A DNA stretch of 5,311 nt from Thioalkalivibrio sp. (GTDB lineage Bacteria > Pseudomonadota > Gammaproteobacteria > Ectothiorhodospirales > Ectothiorhodospiraceae): contig SKNJ01000274.1 in assembly GCA_007120575.1 (NCBI GenBank), forward strand, positions 1 to 5,311, given 5' to 3'. Made by a program: the position numbers and the translations under genes. Below the pieces are notes generated by a model, which saw only the letters and a list, made by a program, of their open reading frames with translations, ran no database searches and was not told the DNA's origin. How positions within the stretch are numbered: position 1 is the stretch's first letter; every line of letters starts with the position of its first letter. Of the stretch, positions 1 through 4,864 are shown piece by piece.

Positions 1-96
1 ATCTGCGAGATTGACAGCCGTCGCACAGGCCAGCGAGGTCTTTCCCACCCCGCCCTTGCCGGTGAGAAACACGAATTTCGGCAGATCGTTGAACAT
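1..96 (-). CDS. arsA: ArsA arsenite-transporting ATPase, N-terminal fragment
   Basis: This is the first 32 codons of ArsA, the cytosolic ATPase that energises arsenite (and antimonite) export through the ArsB or Acr3 membrane pump. The gene continues beyond the left edge of the window. The visible protein runs MFNDLPKFVFLTGKGGVGKT and then SLACATAVNLAD. It contains the P-loop GKGGVGKTS at residues 13-21, of the signature-lysine (deviant Walker A) kind found in ArsA/GET3/MinD ATPases. The N-terminus lines up closely with E. coli ArsA, which also has TGKGGVGKTS near residue 15. The ATG at 96 is preceded by AAGGAG with a 5-nt gap. It follows arsD by 85 nt on the same strand, as expected for an arsD-arsA pair. 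Whether it is the doubled (A1-A2) form or a single-domain form cannot be seen. Confidence 0.93.
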   Translation of the reverse strand, partial: MFNDLPKFVFLTGKGGVGKTSLACATAVNLAD

Positions 97-125
97 GGAC
101 TCTCCTTCGCCCACAGATGATGGGC

Positions 126-150
126 GTGCGGGGGCATTGCGCCCCGGCAC
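126..150 (-). other. Intercistronic hairpin between arsD and arsA
   Basis: In the arsD-arsA gap, bases 126-135 pair with 141-150: GTGC with GCAC, one mismatch (130/146), then a GC-rich 5-bp stem. The loop is 5 nt. No T-run follows on the minus strand, so it does not look like an intrinsic terminator. It could be an mRNA-processing or stability element that sets the ArsD to ArsA ratio; that role is inference. Confidence 0.4.
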
Positions 151-181
151 TTGCACTTGGGTGGATCGCCTCGCCCGCGGA

Positions 182-793
182 TCAGCAGCAGGCGCCGGTT
201 TTCTCCTTCTCGGGCGACGCTTGCATCTCCTCGGCCTTGTCGACGCCGCAGCCCTTGGCGGCAGTGCCCTCATCGGGGATCAGCTTGTCGGCCAGCCCGA
301 GGATGTTTTTCGCGGATGCCTCCCTGATCATGCGGCCAACGGCGATCGCTTCGCGCATGGCGGCGTCACTCAGGCCCAGCTCGCGCGACTTCTTCACGTG
401 ATACTTCAGGCACGGCTCGCAGCTTGCACCGATGGCCGCGCCGAGCGCGATCAACTCGCGCACGGCCTCGGTGACCTCGACCTCGGGCGCGGCAATACCG
501 GCCCATCCGGCCAGTTCCGCGCGTGCCGGATAGCGGCTCGTCGAGACGATCCGGCCATCCACCACGATGGCCGGAAGCCCCTCGCTGCCCGACTCTTCCA
601 TCAACGCCTTGATCGCGGGATCGGCGACGAATTCGGTCGGCTCCTGGCTCAAGTTGATGCGGCGCACCTGAACACCTTGCGCCTTGAGCCAGTCCAGATC
701 GGCGGCGAAATCGATCAGCTTCTGGTCCACTTCGGTGCCGCAGATCCCGGTCGAGCAGCACATGGCCGGATCAAAGACTGTCATATTGGTCAT
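182..793 (-). CDS. arsD: ArsD arsenite metallochaperone carrying an AhpD/CMD-like redox domain
   Basis: ArsD binds As(III) in the cytosol and passes it to ArsA; E. coli ArsD is also a weak repressor. The protein is 203 aa, against about 120 for E. coli ArsD. Residues 1-104 match the thioredoxin-fold core (FDPAMCCSTGICGTEVDQ, EGLPAIVVDG, RYPARAEL), with the essential cysteines at 12, 13 and 18 as in E. coli. Residues about 106-168 are an extra AhpD/carboxymuconolactone-decarboxylase-like segment: Glu113, C125-E-P-C128 and His132, spaced as the AhpD catalytic Glu118/Cys130/Cys133/His137. The tail then ends in Cys-Cys (202-203), with another Cys at 182, recalling the C-terminal vicinal pairs of classical ArsD. 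The ATG at 793 is chosen because AAGGAG lies 8 nt upstream, it overlaps the arsR stop as ATGA, and it reproduces E. coli cysteine numbering. The frame stays open to 1045, but that part only shadows arsR. A second in-frame ATG at 784 is possible but less well placed. Confidence 0.92.
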   Translation of the reverse strand: MTNMTVFDPAMCCSTGICGTEVDQKLIDFAADLDWLKAQGVQVRRINLSQEPTEFVADPAIKALMEESGSEGLPAIVVDGRIVSTSRYPARAELAGWAGIAAPEVEVTEAVRELIALGAAIGASCEPCLKYHVKKSRELGLSDAAMREAIAVGRMIREASAKNILGLADKLIPDEGTAAKGCGVDKAEEMQASPEKEKTGACC

Positions 794-1170
794 TGGTCGT
801 TCTCCTTGGGAATGCAGCCTTGCGGGGTGTAGCAGCAGGGCGCGTCGGCCTGCGAAGCATCGCGCGCCTCGACCATGCCGATCAGCGCGTGCAGCGGTGC
901 GAGCACCTTCGGGTTGAGCGAATAGCAGATACGCGGACGCTCGATCGTACCCACGACGAGCCCCGACGCCTTGAGAATGCGCAGATGCTCGGACACGGTG
1001 GATTGCGCCAGGCCAACCTCGCCCACGATGTCGCCCCCGATACATCCGCGCCGCGACAGCAGGAAGGCGATGATCTTCACCCGCGCGGGATGCGCCAGCG
1101 CCTTGGCGACCGCGGCGATTGCCTCGGCATCGATCGCGCGGGGGTCATGATGGGGATCACGGTCAAGCAT
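790..1170 (-). CDS. arsR: ArsR-family arsenic-responsive transcriptional repressor
   Basis: This is a 126-aa SmtB/ArsR winged-helix repressor that would release its operator when As(III) or Sb(III) binds. The HTH spans about residues 45-72 (GGDIVGEVGLAQSTVSEHLR then ILKASGLV), preceded by the family signature ALAHPARVKIIAFLL (24-38). The wing follows at about 73-86. Cysteines are at 43, 82, 112, 113 and 119. The E. coli CVCDLC site in the recognition-helix region is absent. Instead the C-terminus has PCCYTPQGC, a Cys-Cys-x5-Cys arrangement identical in spacing to the As(III) site Cys95/96/102 of Acidithiobacillus ferrooxidans ArsR. The ATG at 1170 has only a modest AGGTG about 5 nt upstream. 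It is the first gene of the visible ars operon and overlaps arsD by ATGA. An operator-like palindrome lies just upstream, so autoregulation is likely. Assignment to the arsenic branch rests on the neighbours plus the cysteine pattern. Confidence 0.93.
   Translation of the reverse strand: MLDRDPHHDPRAIDAEAIAAVAKALAHPARVKIIAFLLSRRGCIGGDIVGEVGLAQSTVSEHLRILKASGLVVGTIERPRICYSLNPKVLAPLHALIGMVEARDASQADAPCCYTPQGCIPKENDQ
802..807 (-). promoter_or_regulatory. Ribosome binding site of arsD
   Basis: AAGGAG on the minus strand, 8 nt before the arsD ATG at 793, lies inside the last codons of arsR. Together with the 4-nt ATGA overlap (790-793) it indicates translational coupling of arsR and arsD, and it decides the start against the longer open frame reaching 1045. 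Confidence 0.7.
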
Positions 1171-1187
1171 CGGTACACCTGTTTCCG

Positions 1188-1216
1188 TTTATCGTCGAAA
1201 TACGATGTAGCAGCAA
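1188..1216 (-). promoter_or_regulatory. Predicted sigma70-type promoter of the arsR operon
   Basis: On the minus strand TTGCTG (1216-1211) and GATAAA (1193-1188) are separated by exactly 17 nt, giving a reasonable -35/-10 pair. Transcription would start near 1181, leaving a leader of only about 11 nt before the arsR ATG at 1170. The position agrees with the operator palindrome lying between the two elements. Prediction only: the -35 matches four of six consensus bases. Confidence 0.5.
1191..1206. promoter_or_regulatory. Putative ArsR operator palindrome
   Basis: ATCGTcgaaatACGAT on the plus strand is a perfect 5-bp inverted repeat with a 6-nt AT-rich centre. It sits 20 nt upstream of arsR, across the spacer and -10 region of the predicted promoter. 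Binding there would block RNA polymerase, the usual mode of ArsR repression. Imperfect palindromes of similar size and position are typical of ArsR-family sites. No second copy was seen in the window. Confidence 0.55.
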
Positions 1217-1704
1217 GCAACGGACGGCACAAGGGCGATTGCAGACGGCCTGACATCGCGTCGCAAGCCTTGGGCACAATCTTTCCTGCGCGTCGCCGGT
1301 GTGAGGGTGGCGCTGGTGATGCCCCAATGGCCCCGAACCGATCTGACGCGGCGGTCGGGGCCTGCTGAGGCGCGTTCGAGGCCGCCGACGGACTGGGATC
1401 GCCGACATCCGCAGAGTTGCAACGCACGTCGTAGCCGAGCCGCCGGACGAAGGTGCAGCTCAGTTGTCCGTTACGTTTTCTCTATTGGTCTGGAAGTGCC
1501 GCCACGTGCCGGGCCTGCTCAAGTGTTGACATAAAGGTCCAGCAGTAGGTCCCGGTCAACCGACGTTCTCCAAGTGGTCTGCGGGGATCATCGCGGACCC
1601 ACCTTGGCACATCGATGCCGTCTGGGCGGGCACATCATCGAAGCCCACTTCCTCTAATAATTCAAAGACATGGGAATCGTACAGCATACGCCGATGAGTA
1701 CGAT
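1207..1704. other. Spacer between the oxidoreductase gene and the ars operon
   Basis: About 500 nt without a gene I can support, apart from the arsR promoter at its left edge. Several frames are open for 60-110 codons, but their translations are rich in Arg, Ser and Pro, resemble no family and lack ribosome binding sites. The one mildly protein-like frame is minus 1687-1556 (43 aa, beginning MLYDSHVFELLEEVGFDDVP). It is acidic and starts 17 nt past the oxidoreductase stop but has no Shine-Dalgarno; it may be a gene remnant or chance. A 6-bp inverted repeat (GTTGAC at 1525-1530, GTCAAC at 1555-1560) is present. No tRNA, insertion-sequence end or terminator with a T-run was recognised. This spacer is the junction between two functionally unrelated clusters. 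Confidence 0.6.
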
Positions 1705-1706
1705 TC
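1674..1706. repeat. 9-bp inverted repeat at the oxidoreductase stop codon
   Basis: GAATCGTAC (1674-1682) is perfectly complementary to GTACGATTC (1698-1706), with a 15-nt loop. The stem overlaps the TGA stop (1705-1707) of the FAD oxidoreductase. On the minus strand it is followed by CCATGTCTTTGAATTATT rather than a T-run, so it is at best a weak or factor-assisted 3'-end structure. It could also be a protein-binding palindrome. Confidence 0.45.
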
Positions 1707-3042
1707 ACCGACCCAGGCGATCGAGGAACTGAAAGTAACGCCCTATCAGTGGGAGAAACCACGGGTTGCCGCCATAAAGCGGATGGCCCGGTAGGGGGCG
1801 CTCGAAACGGCTGACATAGTTTGCCTTCCCTGCAATCTTCTTTCCGAGGTAATCGCCCAGATAGGTCATCATGGCTACGCCACTTCCGTTGCAGCCAAGT
1901 GCGAAATGCACGCCATCCTGTTCGCCGACATGCGGGACGGAATCGAGCGTGAATGCGATCCGTCCCGACCATGCATAGGCGATCCTGATACCCTTCAGAT
2001 CCGGCAAGCGCTGGACCATCATGGGATAAAGCGAGCGGGCGTGATCTATCGCACTTGCGGTACTGAAACGCCCGCGCCCCCCGAAAAGCACGCGCTTTCC
2101 ATCCGGAGTAAGCCGATAGTAGGAGCGGATCCTCAGCGTGTCGTTCACATAGCGATTTGTGGGAAAGAGGTGGCTGGCCAGTCCATCGGGCAGTTCTTCA
2201 GTGACGATGATGTTGCTGAATACCGGGATGATCTTCTTGCGCAGCATTGGCACCGCGGGATCGATATAGCCGTTGGCCGCAACGATCACCTTGTCGGCCT
2301 TGAGAACTCCGCGGTCCGTGCTCAGTTCCCAGCGGCTTCCCGAACGGGCGAGGCCGGTGACCCGCGTGCGCCCGCAAAGCCGCGCGCCGGATGCCATGCT
2401 GCGCTCCAGAAGCCCCTTGTACAGAAGCGATGGATTGACCGTGGCGGAACGCTTCACAAGCATACCGCCGTGATAGAGGTCGGTCTGGAGATGCTCGCGT
2501 TGGCGTTCGCGCGGCAGCATTTCCGCTCCAAGGTCGGCGTGTTCGTTCATCAGGGGCAGCGAGGCTTCCTGGTCGCGAAAGTGCTTTGGCGTCCACGCAC
2601 CGATGAAGCGCCCGTTGGACTGCCAATCACAGGCGATATTTCCTGTCTCCACGAGGTTTTCGATCGAACGAAAGGCTTGGGCGGATTCGGCGAGGATCGC
2701 CTCGCGTTCCCCCGTCCGATACTGCAATCGCCGCCCACTCAATGATTTTCCGACATTGACGGCCCCGCCAACGCCCCCGCCGTTACGGGTGCTGGCACCA
2801 AAGCCGAACTCCTGCGCTTCGATCACTGTTACATCAATGCCGGATTCCGCCAGAACATGTGCGGCGGTCAAACCTGTATAGCCACCGCCGATGATCGCGA
2901 CATCCGTATGGAGCGGAAGGTCCGCTCGGAGGTCATCGCGGGGTTGGAAAAACTCCCACCAATACGGCTTGTCAGGCGTGAAGTCTTCGAGAAAGATGTT
3001 TTCCAAGATCAGGGCCTCTGATTGAGCGAGTCCGGCCGGCAC
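1705..3042 (-). CDS. FAD-dependent oxidoreductase of the DAO family (amine/amino-acid oxidase type)
   Basis: This is a soluble 445-aa flavoprotein of the D-amino-acid-oxidase/glycine-oxidase fold, expected to oxidise a secondary or primary amine. It has the dinucleotide-binding motif DVAIIGGGYTGLTAAHVL (47-64) and acidic Glu75 ending strand 2 for the ADP ribose. Further family motifs are GASTRNGGG (82-90), KVIVAANGY (251-259), the WSGRIAFTLDSVPHVG block (358-373) and ALGCNGSGVAMM (381-392), which closes the FAD site. The end NPWFLPLIGRYFQFLDRLG is typical of the gamma-glutamylputrescine-oxidase/DadA-like subgroup, so the protein looks complete. The start is uncertain. GTG 3042 is the most upstream option but has no proper Shine-Dalgarno and sits in a GC hairpin loop. 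TTG 3006 (433 aa, MENIFLEDFTPDKPYWWE) has AGAGG 8 nt upstream and a more usual N-terminus. The gene lies 54 nt behind the gamma-glutamyltransferase gene, suggesting a joint pathway. PuuB-like activity is possible but unproven. Confidence 0.88.
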   Translation of the reverse strand: MPAGLAQSEALILENIFLEDFTPDKPYWWEFFQPRDDLRADLPLHTDVAIIGGGYTGLTAAHVLAESGIDVTVIEAQEFGFGASTRNGGGVGGAVNVGKSLSGRRLQYRTGEREAILAESAQAFRSIENLVETGNIACDWQSNGRFIGAWTPKHFRDQEASLPLMNEHADLGAEMLPRERQREHLQTDLYHGGMLVKRSATVNPSLLYKGLLERSMASGARLCGRTRVTGLARSGSRWELSTDRGVLKADKVIVAANGYIDPAVPMLRKKIIPVFSNIIVTEELPDGLASHLFPTNRYVNDTLRIRSYYRLTPDGKRVLFGGRGRFSTASAIDHARSLYPMMVQRLPDLKGIRIAYAWSGRIAFTLDSVPHVGEQDGVHFALGCNGSGVAMMTYLGDYLGKKIAGKANYVSRFERPLPGHPLYGGNPWFLPLIGRYFQFLDRLGR

Positions 3043-3050
3043 CCCCGGCC
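3034..3050 (-). other. GC hairpin enclosing the GTG start candidate of the oxidoreductase
   Basis: GGCCGG (3034-3039) and CCGGCC (3045-3050) form a perfect 6-bp all-GC stem with a 5-nt loop that contains the GTG at 3042-3040. A strong GGAGGTG (3071-3065) lies 24 nt upstream of that GTG, too far to serve it directly, and is followed by no ATG. The structure argues against the GTG as a freely used start, or suggests translation is damped here. Confidence 0.4.
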
Positions 3051-3096
3051 CGGAATCGGATGTTCACCTCCGGCAACAAGCCGATGGATGAGGTAC

Positions 3097-4788
3097 CTAC
3101 CAGCCGATGGCATAAGCTTCGCGTCGCGGATCGGAGCCCGCCGCCATGTACCCGCTGCGACGGTCGAAGTCGACCAGCGAGAGCGAACCGGCCGTCCACA
3201 TGAGATCGGGCCAAGACTGAACGTTGTGGCCCCGCGCGGCAAGGTCCGAGCCAACCTCGGTATCAAGGGTATTCTCAAGCTTGAGGACGAGATGCTGCCG
3301 CTCATGCGGCTCCCATGACGAGGGGAAGTCATAAGTGGCAAAGCGTGGGCTTTCCACCGCGCGCTGCGTGTCGAACCCGAAGACCACCCGGTTGATGAAG
3401 CCTTGCAGCATCGCCTGGGTCTGCACATCGCCTCCGGGTGAACCAAATGGCATGATCCGGCCATCGGGGCCCACCGCAAGCGCCGGATTGGGTGTCAGCC
3501 GGGGCCGCTTGCCGGGAGCGACACTGGCCGGATGCCCGAGATCTGTCCAGGACTGCGAGCCGCGCGCGGAGACAAGGAAACCCAGCTTGGGCGCGACCGG
3601 AGCGTGATGTGGCGCGTCGCTGGGTGTGGCCGAAAACGCATTGCCATCCTTGTCGACGACGCAGACATAACTCGTATCCATGCTGGAGTCCCCGACTGCG
3701 AGGTCGGCTTTGGCTTCGGCCGCGGCGTCATCGGCATCCGCGAAGGAGGTCGCCCGATCATTGCGGATGCGCTCGGCTTGCGCGCGCGCATGTGAATCGG
3801 ACAGGAGCCTTTCCATGGGCACATCGACGAATCTCGGGTCGCCGTAGAAACGGTCGCGGTCGCTCGCGGCGAGCTTGATCGCCTCGCACAACAGGTGCAC
3901 GTAATCGGCAGAGTTGTGGCCGATCGCGCGCAGGTCGAAGGTCTTGACGATGTTCAGTGCCTGCAGCAGCATCGGCCCCTGGCACCACGGTCCACAGCCA
4001 TTGATCTGCCAGTCGCCGAAACGGATCGAGACGGGTTTTTCCACATCGACCGAGAAGTCCTTAAGATCGTCGAGGGTCAGTTCGCCACCTTCCGACTGAA
4101 CGTGCGCGACCATCTCGCGCGCACAATCTCCCTCGTAAAACGCGTGGCGCGCCGCGGCGAGGCCCGCTGCCCTGCCGCCCTTCGCCGCCGCGGCGCGCTC
4201 CTCCTCGACCAGGAACTGTATCGAGGCACCCAGCTCCGGCTGGCGGAAGTTCTCTCCGGGGACGGGGGGCGCACCGTTCGGCAGGTAGATTGCGGCTGTG
4301 GATGGATACCGTGCATATCCTTCGTGCTTTTCGGCAATGCGCGCGCTGAAGAATTCGTACATCGGAAAGCCGGCACGCGCATACTCGATGGCAAAGGCGG
4401 CGACCTCGCCAAAGCTCATGCGGCCATAGCGCGACAGCGCGGTGATCCAGGCGTCCGGCGCCGCAGGAACCACGGTGCGCAGAATTCCGAGAGGGATCCG
4501 CCCGCCATGTAGCCGGTTGAAATAGTCGGAATCCACCGACCTTGGCCAAGTTCCAAGACCGCTGATCGTCACTATCTCGTCGTGTTCCGCGGAGTAGAGA
4601 ATGATCGGAGCCACGCCGCCAAAACCGACTAAGATGCTCTCGAGAACTTCGGTGGCGATCCCTGCGGCGACGCCAGCATCGATCGCATTTCCTCCACTGC
4701 GCAGGATTTCCGATCCGGCCATTGCGGCCAGTGGGTGCCCGGCCGCCACCGCATAGCGTCGTCCTGTCACGAGGGGTTTGCAGGTCAT
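3097..4788 (-). CDS. Gamma-glutamyltransferase family protein (Ntn hydrolase)
   Basis: This is a 563-aa proenzyme of the gamma-glutamyltranspeptidase family, which cleaves itself before a Thr that becomes the nucleophile of the small subunit and then hydrolyses or transfers gamma-glutamyl (or related amide) groups. It shows the N-terminal signature AAGHPLAAMAGSEILRSGGN followed by AIDAGVAA (15-42) and the VPAAPDAW block (107-114). Autocleavage is expected at D371/T372 (SSMDTSYVCVVDKDGNAFSA). It also has RLTPNPAL (430-437), GSPGGD (449-454) and the usual DPRREAYAIGW end. No signal peptide is visible, unlike periplasmic E. coli Ggt, so it is probably cytoplasmic. In the segment aligning by eye with the FREMAP block, which holds E. 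coli Arg114, this protein reads ISGLGTWPRS, suggesting a substrate other than glutathione. GSPGGD recalls YwrD-like members. The ATG at 4788 has GGAGGAG 7 nt upstream; the open frame to 4860 lacks such support. It lies between a TTT binding protein gene and the oxidoreductase. Confidence 0.9.
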   Translation of the reverse strand: MTCKPLVTGRRYAVAAGHPLAAMAGSEILRSGGNAIDAGVAAGIATEVLESILVGFGGVAPIILYSAEHDEIVTISGLGTWPRSVDSDYFNRLHGGRIPLGILRTVVPAAPDAWITALSRYGRMSFGEVAAFAIEYARAGFPMYEFFSARIAEKHEGYARYPSTAAIYLPNGAPPVPGENFRQPELGASIQFLVEEERAAAAKGGRAAGLAAARHAFYEGDCAREMVAHVQSEGGELTLDDLKDFSVDVEKPVSIRFGDWQINGCGPWCQGPMLLQALNIVKTFDLRAIGHNSADYVHLLCEAIKLAASDRDRFYGDPRFVDVPMERLLSDSHARAQAERIRNDRATSFADADDAAAEAKADLAVGDSSMDTSYVCVVDKDGNAFSATPSDAPHHAPVAPKLGFLVSARGSQSWTDLGHPASVAPGKRPRLTPNPALAVGPDGRIMPFGSPGGDVQTQAMLQGFINRVVFGFDTQRAVESPRFATYDFPSSWEPHERQHLVLKLENTLDTEVGSDLAARGHNVQSWPDLMWTAGSLSLVDFDRRSGYMAAGSDPRREAYAIGW

Positions 4789-4795
4789 CGTGGTG

Positions 4796-4802
4796 CTCCT
4801 CC
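4796..4802 (-). promoter_or_regulatory. Ribosome binding site of the gamma-glutamyltransferase gene
   Basis: GGAGGAG on the minus strand, 7 nt before the ATG at 4788, is close to the ideal Shine-Dalgarno. It fixes the start at 4788 rather than at the upstream in-frame codon near 4860, which would add 24 residues without homology. A small perfect hairpin, GATCG/CGATC with a 5-nt loop (4804-4818), lies immediately upstream and may keep the site exposed or modulate it. Confidence 0.7.
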
Positions 4803-4826
4803 GGATCGGTTTTCGATCAACGCACA

Positions 4827-4850
4827 GGCCGGCCGCAGCTGCGACCGGCC
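4827..4850 (-). other. Intercistronic hairpin after the binding-protein gene
   Basis: Bases 4827-4838 and 4839-4850 form a near-perfect 24-nt palindrome centred on CAGCTG. There are 11 Watson-Crick pairs and one G-U wobble (4833/4844) in the minus transcript; in practice the loop would take the central 4 nt. It begins 14 nt past the binding-protein stop codon and has no T-run after it. Such structures often protect the mRNA of highly expressed binding proteins from 3' decay, as known for malE. That role here is inference. Confidence 0.5.
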
Positions 4851-4864
4851 CGCTCTTCAACCCC

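Noticed and set aside
11..832. Long plus-strand open frame opposite arsD
   Set aside because: It is antisense to arsD. Its translation is compositionally odd, with no family resemblance and no ribosome site; the minus-strand ArsD match is unambiguous.
794..1045. 84-codon upstream extension of the arsD frame
   Set aside because: It overlaps arsR in another frame and reads as Arg/Ala/Gly-rich nonsense. The ATG at 793 has a proper ribosome site and matches E. coli ArsD cysteine numbering.
1077..1534. Several 77-191-codon frames on both strands upstream of arsR as small genes
   Set aside because: They overlap each other, have Arg/Pro/Ser-biased translations, lack Shine-Dalgarno sites and resemble no family.
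1525..1560. Insertion-sequence or recombination site at the GTTGAC/GTCAAC repeat
   Set aside because: There are only 6 bp per arm, with no transposase, no target duplication and no known end recognised; it could be chance.
1906..2745. Long plus-strand open frame opposite the FAD oxidoreductase
   Set aside because: It is a shadow of a clear DAO-family gene caused by high GC; its product shows no motif.
1705..3042. Naming the oxidoreductase puuB
   Set aside because: DAO-family members with this C-terminus act on many amines. No PuuA, PuuC or PuuD gene is visible, so a specific symbol is not justified.
3895..4512. Plus-strand open frame opposite the gamma-glutamyltransferase gene
   Set aside because: It is antisense to conserved GGT coding sequence, with no start signals and no recognisable domain.
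4827..4850. Intrinsic terminator after the binding-protein gene
   Set aside because: The stem is strong, but the following minus-strand bases are mixed (TGTGCGTTGATCG), with no T-run.
4789..4860. 24-codon upstream extension of the gamma-glutamyltransferase gene as a possible signal peptide
   Set aside because: The stretch (KSGPVAAAAGLCVDRKPIRRS...) has a short, weakly hydrophobic run followed by charged residues. It is encoded by hairpin-forming sequence and lacks a ribosome site, while GGAGGAG serves the ATG at 4788.
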